From Chitinophagaceae bacterium UBA3961 (GTDB lineage: Bacteria > Bacteroidota > Bacteroidia > Chitinophagales > Chitinophagaceae), in contig DGDD01000008.1 in assembly GCA_002385265.1 (NCBI GenBank), positions 1-21,850 on the forward strand: 21,850 bases of DNA, given 5' to 3'. Below, piece by piece: positions 13,934 through 21,450 of the stretch. The notes under the pieces are model-generated. The model was not told the DNA's origin. It worked only from the letters and a program-made list of their open reading frames with translations, and did not search any database. A program made the translations under genes and the position numbers. The stretch's first letter is position 1. Every line of letters starts with the position of its first letter.

Positions 13934-15037
13934 TCACCTCCTCCACCAAATCAAAAACCCCGTTACCGGCAACGACGCAATCATCAAACTAAACAAAAAC
14001 GCCGCTATCTTTCCCGCAAAACCTCCAATAGCCCCCACATGAATATCATAATTCATTCGCAAAACCTTATCTGCCGCTGTTGCATCTTTGTATTCTCCCC
14101 AAATATGCGTCACCGGAAGTTCCTTTAAACTGTATTGATTAAAATACCTGTAATTACTTTTCCAATAAGTTCCTTCCAACTCATTCGTAACTACTACAAT
14201 ACTCGAACTATCTGTTTCTACCGGATGCAATTCAATAGACTTGAATGCATGTCTTCGCTCCCATTCTTTTATAAATAACAAATCCAATGGATCTTGAAAA
14301 GCATTTGAACTATCTTTTACTGAAATGGGCTCAAGATACTGCATCGACTTTTCTCCTCCCATTGCTTTGTGAAATCCATTCGCGAAACCGGGAAGCACCC
14401 ATACTAACCCGGTAATTATAAATATCAAAGCTACCCATGAAGCATAAAAGCCAATCACAGCATGTAAGTCCCATGTTTTTCTTTTAACACTGGTAGACGA
14501 TCTCCATTGAAAACTCAATCGCTGTTTTGCATTCTTTCGTTGCTTTGGCCACCATAACACAATTCCCGAAATCACCATAACTAAAAAAACCAATGTTGCG
14601 ATCAAAACCACCGGAGCACCAATGTTTCTTGGCAACCACAAATACATGTGGCCATCTAAGATGATTCTGAAAAAACTAGTAGCCACATTTTCAACGCCCA
14701 ATACTTCTCCTGAATAGGGATTTAGGTAGACAATGTAATAGTAATCATTCCCTTTCTCGGCACTGTAAAACAAGGCTTCCACAGATCTACTTGCTGTGCT
14801 ATACTGAATGGAATGCACCTTTTTTCCTGGTAGTTCATTTTCAGCAATTGGTAACAAATCTGAGGGGAGTTTCACCGGTGTTTGCTGCACTGCCGTAAAA
14901 CGATAGTCCTTCATCGCATCTTGAATCTCCTCTTGAAAAGTGTAGATGGCACCTGTAATGGCGATTATAAACACCAGTAGCCCGGACAGAAGTCCGAGCC
15001 AGAGGTGTATTTGTCTAACTACTGTTTTTACCATCAT
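13934..15037 (-). CDS. PepSY-associated transmembrane protein, probable siderophore-iron reductase
   Basis: This 367-residue inner-membrane protein has the PepSY-associated TM architecture: helix 1 at about residues 10-33 (IHLWLGLLSGLLV), a large periplasmic part with a PepSY-like YLNPYSGEVLG stretch, helices at about 140-163 and 195-217, a second periplasmic region, and a final helix near 343-364. Histidines in IHLW (11), LDGHMYLWLP (130) and WDLHAVIGFY (192) lie at the conserved places and could bind haem. Relatives such as FoxB or FsrB-type proteins help release iron from imported siderophores. Its ATG overlaps the receptor's stop by one base (TAATG), so the two genes are translationally coupled; a second ATG three bases later is equally possible. 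This pairing supports the reductase role (inference). Confidence 0.87.
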   Translation of the reverse strand: MMVKTVVRQIHLWLGLLSGLLVFIIAITGAIYTFQEEIQDAMKDYRFTAVQQTPVKLPSDLLPIAENELPGKKVHSIQYSTASRSVEALFYSAEKGNDYYYIVYLNPYSGEVLGVENVATSFFRIILDGHMYLWLPRNIGAPVVLIATLVFLVMVISGIVLWWPKQRKNAKQRLSFQWRSSTSVKRKTWDLHAVIGFYASWVALIFIITGLVWVLPGFANGFHKAMGGEKSMQYLEPISVKDSSNAFQDPLDLLFIKEWERRHAFKSIELHPVETDSSSIVVVTNELEGTYWKSNYRYFNQYSLKELPVTHIWGEYKDATAADKVLRMNYDIHVGAIGGFAGKIAAFLFSLMIASLPVTGFLIWWRR

Positions 15038-17169
15038 TAGAATTTATAAGTGAACCCTAATGAAGCAGTTCTCAACGCTTGAGGAGTAACGGTACTCCAT
15101 CCGCGGTAATATTTTTGATTGGTAAGATTGTCTACTTTCACACTAATGGTATAGTTAGCGCCATTGTAAGAAAGAACCGAATTAAGAACGGTGTATTCAG
15201 GTAATGCGAATTGTCCAATATTGCTTCGGTTCAAAGTATAGTGCTTACTCGCATGATTTGCACCGAAACCAACACTTAACCCACGCAATACTCCTTTGCC
15301 TACTTTATAGTTAGCCCAGAAGTTAAAGAGATCAGTAGGACCTGCTTCTTCCGGACGCATGTTCAAGTATCCACCATCGGTAGCGTCTTTAGTAACTTTT
15401 GAATCGTTGTGGCTAAACCCTGTTACAATACTCAATCCTTCAATTGGATTTGTTGTAACGCTGAATTCAACTCCTTTGCTTTCAACTTCACCACCTTGAA
15501 TGGTATTGTTTGGGTTAGTAGGATCGGTCATGGTTTTATTGGTAACCAAAATAGAATAGTAGCTAGCGGTAATAGCAATTCGGTCTTTGTACAAACTTGC
15601 TTTGGTTCCTACTTCCCACTGATTCGCATGTTCAGGATCGAAAATTTTAATAGTAGGGTTTTGTCCGTTTACATCTGAAACCGTTGCAGGGGCTAAGTTC
15701 GTGAAGCCGTTCATGTAGTTGGCGAAGAAAGACCATTTGTCTTTAACCGGTTGATAAATTAAGCCCAGCTTAGGTGATAGCGTAGTTTGCGATTTGATTT
15801 CTCCGGCTGCATACAACGGCAAGCCCTTGAAATTGTCAATACGCAAGCTAGTCATAGCACTCAGCTTATCTGTAAGATGCCACAAATTGGAAACATAAGC
15901 CGCAGCAATTTTTGTAACGGCTCTTGACTTTCCTTCACTACTGTTTACAACGAGGTTGTCTACTTTTTGACTGGTTAAGATACCACCGTCTGTTCCGTTA
16001 ACAAGTGATACCACTCCGTTTGCCACCCATCCGGTGCTATTGTTTTCAATATTGGATTGAAGGTAATCGAAGCCAATCAACAAATCACTCTCAACTGATC
16101 CAAGTTCCCATTTACCGATGAAGTTTTGCTGAAGATCAGTAGTATAGGTTGCACCATTTCTCTTTGAAATATAACGAGTGAATTGATCACCATTGGAAGC
16201 GTCCCACAAATAGTGGTAGTAGCCGTCTGTCTTAGTATTGCTACTAGAAACAACAGTCTGTGAAGTCCAATATTTTGAAAGTTGGTAGTTGGCTTGCGCT
16301 TGAATCGCAAATCCGGGATTTTTAATAGAGAGGCTATTAGTAGTAAAAGCCTTCTTATAGTTCTTTTCGAAAACATCAATTGAACTAAAAGACAATGGAT
16401 TGTAACGGTTCAAGAAGATCATTGGCGCATTGGCAGACTCTCCATTTCTAAATTCTGTATTGATCAAGAACGTCAATTTTTTGTTCGCATTGATCTTGAA
16501 AGAAGGCGCAACATATATTGACTTCCGGAATCCCGCATCTTGAAAGGTATTCTCATAATGATAAGCAGCATTCACGCGAGCCCATACATTTTGGGAGATT
16601 GGAGCATTGATATCTGCGGTAAAGCGATTCATATTATTGGTTCCTGTCATAAAACCAATTTCGCCTCCAAATCCTTCATAGGCTTTTTTAGTAACGATGT
16701 TGATCAATCCACCATAGGATGCAACAGCGCCGCCATAAAGCGTTCCACTGGGGCCTTTGATCACTTCAATGGTTTCAATATTAATGGGATCAATGGTTCC
16801 ATTCACGATATTGGGCATACCGTTTAATAATGTGGGTTGAAGTGCAAACCCACGCATAGAATAATACTCGGCACCGTCGCCACCTCTACCGGTACTTTCC
16901 CATAGGCGACTGATACCAGTTGCGTTGTTCAATGCTGTTTGCAGATTGGTGATCTGTTGGTCTTTCAATATAAATTTCGAAATAGAATTGTACACCTGCG
17001 GATTATCCAAATCGCGCAAAGGCATTTTAGCTACTGTGTTACTAGTGTCGATTTTATAAATATTCTTTTTTCCATATACTACTACTTCATTTAAAACTTT
17101 CTTCTTGGTAGAATCCTGTGCAGTGGCGGATCCCGTAATAAATAACAACGCTACTAATAATTTTCTCAT
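15037..17169 (-). CDS. TonB-dependent siderophore receptor
   Basis: A 710-residue FhuA/FoxA-like receptor. From ATG 17169 the signal peptide is MRKLLVALLFITGSATAQ. A TonB-box-like VLNEVVVYG follows at residues 25-33. The plug reads LQTALNNATGISRLWESTGRGG, here without the carboxypeptidase-like domain of the other receptor. EVIKGPSGTLYGG and GGLINIVTKK are the typical siderophore-receptor plug motifs. The barrel ends ALRTASLGFTYKF with a terminal Phe. It should import a ferric siderophore across the outer membrane, and the coupled PepSY protein downstream supports an iron role. A TTG codon three bases before the ATG would add one residue; the ATG is preferred. There is no FecI/FecR pair and no N-terminal signalling domain, so no surface-signalling control is expected. 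Confidence 0.93.
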   Translation of the reverse strand: MRKLLVALLFITGSATAQDSTKKKVLNEVVVYGKKNIYKIDTSNTVAKMPLRDLDNPQVYNSISKFILKDQQITNLQTALNNATGISRLWESTGRGGDGAEYYSMRGFALQPTLLNGMPNIVNGTIDPINIETIEVIKGPSGTLYGGAVASYGGLINIVTKKAYEGFGGEIGFMTGTNNMNRFTADINAPISQNVWARVNAAYHYENTFQDAGFRKSIYVAPSFKINANKKLTFLINTEFRNGESANAPMIFLNRYNPLSFSSIDVFEKNYKKAFTTNSLSIKNPGFAIQAQANYQLSKYWTSQTVVSSSNTKTDGYYHYLWDASNGDQFTRYISKRNGATYTTDLQQNFIGKWELGSVESDLLIGFDYLQSNIENNSTGWVANGVVSLVNGTDGGILTSQKVDNLVVNSSEGKSRAVTKIAAAYVSNLWHLTDKLSAMTSLRIDNFKGLPLYAAGEIKSQTTLSPKLGLIYQPVKDKWSFFANYMNGFTNLAPATVSDVNGQNPTIKIFDPEHANQWEVGTKASLYKDRIAITASYYSILVTNKTMTDPTNPNNTIQGGEVESKGVEFSVTTNPIEGLSIVTGFSHNDSKVTKDATDGGYLNMRPEEAGPTDLFNFWANYKVGKGVLRGLSVGFGANHASKHYTLNRSNIGQFALPEYTVLNSVLSYNGANYTISVKVDNLTNQKYYRGWSTVTPQALRTASLGFTYKF

Positions 17170-17200
17170 CAATTAATTTTTTACATTTTCAATTCGTGCA

Positions 17201-17208
17201 CAAAACTA
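17201..17208 (-). promoter_or_regulatory. Possible -7 box of the siderophore receptor operon
   Basis: The minus strand reads TAGTTTTG, a full TAnnTTTG match, 31 bases before the ATG. No TTTG/TTG lies at the expected 19-21 base spacing, so support is partial. No Fur-box-like inverted repeat was recognised. Confidence 0.4.
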
Positions 17209-17270
17209 ACAGTGAGAGCAAAGCGAGTTATTACGCAATGAGTAAATGGATTTATGGAATCGGGAAAACA

Positions 17271-17474
17271 AAGACGAATTAATAATTAAGAAGTAATAAT
17301 TAATAATGGAACAGCCGAGGTAATTAATAATTAATAAGTAATAATTAATAATGAAACAGCAGAGTACAGGAACGAGGATAAGAGGAGACGAGGAGCGAGG
17401 AAATACAGAACCACGGAGGCTCAGTGGCACGGGGATTCGCTGCGAATCCGCCGCGATCGCTGCGCCGCTGCGGT
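17271..17474 (-). repeat. Mosaic repeat: A module, single B module, two GCTGTTC-AT tails
   Basis: Reading the minus strand from 17474: an A module (17438-17474, GCGATCGC core), a short spacer, one B unit (about 17365-17408), then GCTGTTTC with an ATTATTAATT tail. A second GGCTGTTCC plus ATTATTAATT tail follows (17310 down to 17271). The duplicated tail shows the last two pieces can be copied as a unit. Confidence 0.85.
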
Positions 17475-17544
17475 AAAACTACTTTAAATTTCGAATTCTA
17501 TTCTGTGGTCAGAAAAATCCAAAGCTTAGGGCCCAACGAGTAAT

Positions 17545-18036
17545 TCAAGACACCGAAACCACTTTCCTTTTCATGAATATGGCTACAATGGCCGCAGTAA
17601 CAATACCCACTACTGCAGAAAAAATAGTAGACTCCAGCATAAAATTATCCAAATTGAAATACGCTTCAGCTTCTGCCAATTTCATTTTACCACTAGAAAC
17701 ATTGTAATCGATCATATTCGAGAAAAACTCAGGTGAAAGATAATTATGAATCAAGTATTGAGAAAGGGGTGTTAGAATTGCCACAAAAAGCGTCATAACT
17801 ACACCCGATCTTAACCCTTGCAAATAGGTCATTGGGCCACCATAATAATCCTCTCGCTTGTTTCTCATTTCAAGAACATACAAAAGAATTGAAGGAATGG
17901 CTACAAAAAAAGTTACCGTATTATGCAGTGCAATGCGCGTTGAGTAAAAGCCTAGAAATTTTTCAGCAAGAACCCAAGCTAACATCATTAGCGTGAAGTA
18001 AATGGCCCATTTGAATTCAAGAGCAATTGATCTCAT
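17545..18036 (-). CDS. DUF4199 family membrane protein
   Basis: A 163-residue protein of the DUF4199 type, a small membrane family common in Bacteroidota and without known function. Hydrophobic helices are at about residues 10-28, 38-56, 74-96 and 136-154. MRNKREDYYGGPMTYLQGLRSGV between helices 2 and 3 and the long loop with a DYNVSSGKMKLAEAEAYF segment before helix 4 are the recognisable parts. Start is ATG 18036. It lies 44 bases downstream of the beta-propeller gene on the same strand and may share its transcript. Confidence 0.8.
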   Translation of the reverse strand: MRSIALEFKWAIYFTLMMLAWVLAEKFLGFYSTRIALHNTVTFFVAIPSILLYVLEMRNKREDYYGGPMTYLQGLRSGVVMTLFVAILTPLSQYLIHNYLSPEFFSNMIDYNVSSGKMKLAEAEAYFNLDNFMLESTIFSAVVGIVTAAIVAIFMKRKVVSVS

Positions 18037-18080
18037 GGAAGTTGAGTTTTGATGTGGTATCTAACGTAATATACAAAATC

Positions 18081-19046
18081 TTAATACATCACCCAAACGT
18101 CGTTATCATAGCGAAACTCAGGGTGATTGGGTGTTCCACCATATTTGCCACCCGTCATAATAATTTGATTCTTAAATACAGTGGCAGCAATTCCTCCTCG
18201 TGGCAGCCAAGGAGCCTCTTGTTCTTCCCAATGAATACCATCACTGCTATTCAATACGTTGCTGGTGAATTGGCCGTTTCTATTGCATCCAAGCAACCAT
18301 ATCTTCTGATTATAAACCAAAGCTGTATAGCCAAAAATTGTTTGGCCTGGCACAATGGCATCCGATACTTTTGTCCAATTGATTGCATCTGTAGAACGCC
18401 AAACATCATTGTTCAGCAAATAGAGGGTGTCTCGAAGATTAACAATTTGAGAGCCGGTTCTTTTACCCAGCGCCGTACTGGCCTTTTCTTTGAACCAATT
18501 TCTTCCATCGTTAGATGACCATATTTCTGAACTTACTTCTTGTTCTTCCCCACCAATAATCCAAAACTTGTTATTGAACACAAATGGATGATAAAAGAAC
18601 AATCGTGGTAAATTGCTAGCAGATTCTTTCCAAGAACGAAGATTGGACGTAATAAACAATTTGGGTTGAAAAGTATACCGTTCAATGTTTCCTTCAAAAT
18701 AACCAAAACCGAAAACCGTGTCGTTTTTAACTACGTAATCAAGGAAGGCTTGATTATTAACAGCATCAGACAGACCCGAAGTGCTCCAATTAACGGCATC
18801 CAAGGAATACCAAACAGTATCGGGATGAAAGCACCAGAGCGTGTCTCTGATTGCAAAAAGCTGATAATTGTAAGTTTTCTTCCAAGGAGCAGAATCAAGT
18901 AGTTTAATCCATTGGTAAGAGCTTGTAGTTGTAATTGTGTTTTTCTGTGTAGCCTCGTCAGCATTGCGCTTTATCAATACAAATGCAAATGGAATACAAG
19001 CGAGCATTCCTATCCACCAAATAGGAGATAATCTTTTTTGCTTCAT
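18081..19046 (-). CDS. Kelch-like beta-propeller protein with N-terminal membrane anchor
   Basis: This 321-residue protein has a short basic start and one hydrophobic segment (residues 9-25, WWIGMLACIPFAFVLI), so it is probably anchored and faces the periplasm. The rest is a series of about five blade-like repeats with the word S.D..NW or close variants (YSLDAVNW, SSNDGRNW, STDAINW, SSDGIHW), and GG turns such as WIIGGEE and MTGGKYGG. This pattern fits a Kelch/galactose-oxidase-type propeller, usually a binding scaffold. No catalytic residues are evident, and the ligand is unknown. It begins at ATG 19046 and has unrelated small genes on both sides. Confidence 0.75.
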   Translation of the reverse strand: MKQKRLSPIWWIGMLACIPFAFVLIKRNADEATQKNTITTTSSYQWIKLLDSAPWKKTYNYQLFAIRDTLWCFHPDTVWYSLDAVNWSTSGLSDAVNNQAFLDYVVKNDTVFGFGYFEGNIERYTFQPKLFITSNLRSWKESASNLPRLFFYHPFVFNNKFWIIGGEEQEVSSEIWSSNDGRNWFKEKASTALGKRTGSQIVNLRDTLYLLNNDVWRSTDAINWTKVSDAIVPGQTIFGYTALVYNQKIWLLGCNRNGQFTSNVLNSSDGIHWEEQEAPWLPRGGIAATVFKNQIIMTGGKYGGTPNHPEFRYDNDVWVMY

Positions 19047-19129
19047 TGATTGCAGGATAAGTTAATATTACAACAAAGCGACTTTTGACTGCTACCTGAA
19101 TATACAAAATTTTTAAACAGCAGACGTGA

Positions 19130-19588
19130 TTACATCAGCGATGCCTTATGTTTTGTTCTTAAACTGGCTTCTTTGAATTGAATCGCGTCTTCTCGAACTT
19201 TGCTCATTAGGTATTTTTGAATGGACCGATAGTCGGCATCCGGATACACAGTAAGTACGATGAAATTAGGAGCCACATAGGGGTTTACGTCACATTCATA
19301 GGCGGCAAGGGCGAGTTCAATCCCTTTCTTCTGTTCGATACTGTTTACGAGAATTTGAATGGTACTGAACTCAGAGGCATGAATCAATTCCTCGTAATAG
19401 TTCTTGCCGTTTTCTTCTCGACAACGTACGATGTCTTCGGCAGACAAATTGGGGGCAAATACTGGGGCATTCACGAGTTTGAAATATGCTCCTTCCTTTC
19501 TTGCTTCTACGGTTTCAATAAAATAGTCTTCTATCCCTTCTCCAAAACGATAGAACACAACCACTTCGGTATATCCTGGTTCAAACAT
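19130..19588 (-). CDS. DUF4265-like cytoplasmic protein
   Basis: A 152-residue soluble protein. FKLVNAPVFAPNLSAEDIVRCREENG (residues 36-61) followed by an ASEFSTIQIL stretch (71-80) fits the DUF4265 pattern, in which a small beta-rich domain is followed by a GHSTI-like segment. The histidine of that segment is replaced (SEFSTI). The C-terminal half ends in a charged helix (RTKHKASLM). The function of the family is not known. The start is ATG 19588; a TACCTTTA box (complement of 19593-19600) just before it could be a weak -7 element. It is separated from the Kelch-like gene downstream by 83 bases. Confidence 0.65.
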   Translation of the reverse strand: MFEPGYTEVVVFYRFGEGIEDYFIETVEARKEGAYFKLVNAPVFAPNLSAEDIVRCREENGKNYYEELIHASEFSTIQILVNSIEQKKGIELALAAYECDVNPYVAPNFIVLTVYPDADYRSIQKYLMSKVREDAIQFKEASLRTKHKASLM

Positions 19589-19689
19589 TTCGTAAAGGTA
19601 TTAGATTCTATTGGCCCGTAAAATAGAGTACAACAGCAACCTGAGTGCTATAATAAAAAATAGATGTACTTTACTAACCAAATAGCACA

Positions 19690-20208
19690 TCAATTTAACT
19701 TGAGCCATTCTCGCAACCTTGCTTCTTGCAAACGATGATGATGCAAATGCAAATACATAAAAAGCATCCATTGATCTGCTGCGAAAAATCCCAAATCGAA
19801 ATGTTGCTTTTTACCCCCTTTGTTGTTGTGATGCAAATCGTGAAATATTGTGTTTACTTTTTCTTTCAGCGAACTTAATTTTTCTCTAATGTACTCAATG
19901 CTCTCAGGCTGTTGAGTGAGTTTATTAGTAGGAGGGCCTTCAATGCGAACTGCGGGTAGTGCCCCCATCTCAAAGAAACCTTGACCTTTCAAAGTGAGTT
20001 GCTCGTGTTTATTTGTATCGGATTGGATGCATTCTCTGGTGTTCTTGAAAAAATATACTGTAGCCTCCAACAGGTGCTGATACATCTGGCCTACCGACCA
20101 TTCCGATGCAGATGGCTTTAATTCAAATTGTTCTGGAGTATAATCGTTGAGTTGATCGATCCAATAGTCCATTTCTGCATTGAAGTCGTTGGTTATAGGT
20201 TCAACCAT
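19690..20208 (-). CDS. DinB-like putative metalloenzyme
   Basis: A 172-residue four-helix-bundle protein of the DinB/YfiT type. The three usual metal-binding histidines are present: His45 in MYQHLLEA, and HxxxH at residues 154 and 158 in DQWMLFMYLHLHHH. EWSVGQMYQHL is the family's typical helix. Relatives act as thiol-dependent transferases or isomerases, but most have no known substrate. The open frame extends upstream to 20373, yet that extension runs through the D-module repeat, so the ATG at 20208 (MVEPITNDF) is chosen. No operon partner: more than 100 bases separate it from the DUF4265-like gene, and upstream is repeat DNA. Confidence 0.82.
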   Translation of the reverse strand: MVEPITNDFNAEMDYWIDQLNDYTPEQFELKPSASEWSVGQMYQHLLEATVYFFKNTRECIQSDTNKHEQLTLKGQGFFEMGALPAVRIEGPPTNKLTQQPESIEYIREKLSSLKEKVNTIFHDLHHNNKGGKKQHFDLGFFAADQWMLFMYLHLHHHRLQEARLREWLKLN

Positions 20209-20266
20209 GGCAATGTTTTTTGTTAAATTAAGAAAACTAGGGGAATTTGGTGTTGGGTTCTTAGAT

Positions 20267-20335
20267 TTCGATATTCGGAGTAGCTTCACCGCAACGACCG
20301 CTAAGTGCGCAAAGAATTCGCAAAGTATTGTTGTA
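20267..20335 (+). repeat. D module (69 bp)
   Basis: Ungapped match to 5514-5582 with five differences in 69 bases. The sequence to its left is unrelated to the C module that precedes D at 5462, so the left edge at TTCGATATTC is a true junction. Confidence 0.9.
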
Positions 20336-20448
20336 TAGCCTCGGTTCAAGTTGCAATTCATTCCCACATTCACAAACTCCCAAATTCACCAATTACCACC
20401 CCGGCTGTTCCATTCTTAATTCTTACTTCTTAATTATTAATTATAATT

Positions 20449-20508
20449 ACCACGGCGGCGCAGCGTCCTTCGGCCTTCTCAGGACAGGCCCGCAGCGACT
20501 TCGCAGCG
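20449..20508 (+). repeat. A module interrupted by a 25-base insert
   Basis: The left half (20449-20465, ACCACGGCGGCGCAGCG) and right half (20491-20508, ending CGCAGCG) match an intact A module with one mismatch each. Twenty-five bases (20466-20490) containing GGCCTT...ACAGGCC replace the central AT. Confidence 0.8.
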
Positions 20509-20525
20509 CAGGCTGTCTCTCTGCA

Positions 20526-20660
20526 TTTCCTCTATCTTCGTCTCCTCTCATCCTCGTTCCTCTATTACCCCCTGTTCTTCTTCCTCTTCTTTCTCTGTAT
20601 TTCCTCTATCCTCGTCTCCTCTTATCCTCGTTCCTGTACTCCGTTGTTCATTATTAATTA
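20526..20660 (+). repeat. B module pair (74-base period) and AT-rich tail
   Basis: TTTCCTCTAT begins at 20526 and again at 20600, 74 bases apart, each followed by CGTCTCCTC and ATCCTCGTTCCT. The second unit ends in TGTACTCCGTTGTTC and an ATTATTAATT tail. Orientation is opposite to the pair at 8753-8900. Confidence 0.88.
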
Positions 20661-20667
20661 TTACTTA

Positions 20668-20862
20668 TTAATTCTTCATTGCTCTCACAATCCGCTCTGT
20701 TCTTCTATCTGCACGTGCATTTTGAAGAGAGATAACAGCCCATACTGCTGCAGGTATCCATCCAATAAGGGTTATTTGAAGAATGAGGCATAGAATTCCG
20801 GTGAGAATTCTTCCTCTCAGTATGAAAGATAAAAAGGGGAAAAAGATGGCTATAAGTGTCAT
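20668..20862 (-). CDS. YqaE/Pmp3-like small membrane protein
   Basis: A 64-residue protein with two membrane helices (about 2-15 and 20-46) and a charged C-terminal tail rich in Arg. IGWIPAAVWAVISL in the second helix fits the Pmp3/YqaE pattern (IPGxxHA-like), though the usual Gly-His is replaced by Ala-Val-Trp. The family is linked to membrane potential and stress in other organisms; here the role is not known. The ATG at 20862 follows the stop of the upstream gene by five bases, so the two genes form an operon. Confidence 0.75.
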   Translation of the reverse strand: MTLIAIFFPFLSFILRGRILTGILCLILQITLIGWIPAAVWAVISLQNARADRRTERIVRAMKN

Positions 20863-20867
20863 GGTAT

Positions 20868-21416
20868 TTAATCTTCAATTTGTTCTACAATTACTTTTGT
20901 ACTGTCTTTACTCATCCAAATCGTTCTCCAAACAGCTCCCGGTTCCAATTCGTAATAGTATTTCCATGCTGAATCACCGATGGAGGACGGTGAAAAAGAA
21001 TCGTTTGCAGTGAATGGATCCGGTGTTTTTTGAAACGAACTTGTATATGGGTATTGTTTCAAAATTGATTTCATTTCGGCACTGCATGCAGTAAACTTTA
21101 TCGCAGCTCTTGTATCTACACGAGGAATCACCGGAATTTCTGAAGCTATAATACTAACACAAGGACCGGGTGCTTGTCCAAAAATGTTTTTATACATCGT
21201 AGGCGCATCCGTTTTCAGCGAATATTCTGAGCCGGTGAATAAAGACTTGATAATGGTAAACCCTGTGATGATTGCTATTATCACAAATGCAATAAAACTG
21301 ATGATACTTGCATATATCACTGATTTCTTCTTCTTCTTAATACCTACCAAAAAAAGAATAAGAAAAAGGAATAAGAAGCCAACTGCAAGGATTATATAGA
21401 TTGCCGTAGTGCTCAT
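20868..21416 (-). CDS. Two-helix membrane protein with extracytoplasmic domain, unknown function
   Basis: I do not recognise a family. The 182-residue protein has two hydrophobic helices (about 6-25 and 33-57) joined by a basic KKKKK loop, which places the loop in the cytoplasm and the C-terminal 120 residues outside the membrane. That domain has two cysteines (86 in GPCVSII, 111 in TACSAEM) that could form a disulfide, and a Trp- and Tyr-rich end (DSAWKYYYELEPGAVWRTIW). It starts at ATG 21416 and is followed after five bases by the Pmp3-like gene, suggesting a shared membrane role (inference). Confidence 0.75.
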   Translation of the reverse strand: MSTTAIYIILAVGFLFLFLILFLVGIKKKKKSVIYASIISFIAFVIIAIITGFTIIKSLFTGSEYSLKTDAPTMYKNIFGQAPGPCVSIIASEIPVIPRVDTRAAIKFTACSAEMKSILKQYPYTSSFQKTPDPFTANDSFSPSSIGDSAWKYYYELEPGAVWRTIWMSKDSTKVIVEQIED

Positions 21417-21450
21417 AATTTATTATTTACACCAATTTAAGCTGATTCTA

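Larger units (their letters stand above)
17170..17544. other. Intergenic region: receptor promoter and mosaic repeats
   Basis: There is no credible gene. The first 100 bases hold the probable promoter of the siderophore receptor. A mosaic copy occupies 17271-17474. The last 70 bases (17475-17544) show no feature beyond isolated short palindromes, and no terminator for either neighbour was found. Confidence 0.75.
20209..20667. other. Intergenic region made of mosaic repeats
   Basis: No credible gene. It holds a D module, a CGGCTGTTCC join with an AT-rich tail, an A module split by 25 bases, two B units with a 74-base period and a final GTTGTTC with AT-rich tail that reaches the stop codon of the Pmp3-like gene. 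Confidence 0.85.

Noticed and set aside
17206..17430. Minus-strand 74-codon frame
   Set aside because: It translates the B module and AT-rich tails.
5401..20508. CRISPR array from 37-bp repeats
   Set aside because: Copies are dispersed over 15 kb, in both orientations, with no regular spacers and no cas genes.
20328..20657. Plus-strand 109-codon frame
   Set aside because: It translates the A and B modules; also the upstream extension of the DinB-like frame to 20373 was rejected for the same reason.
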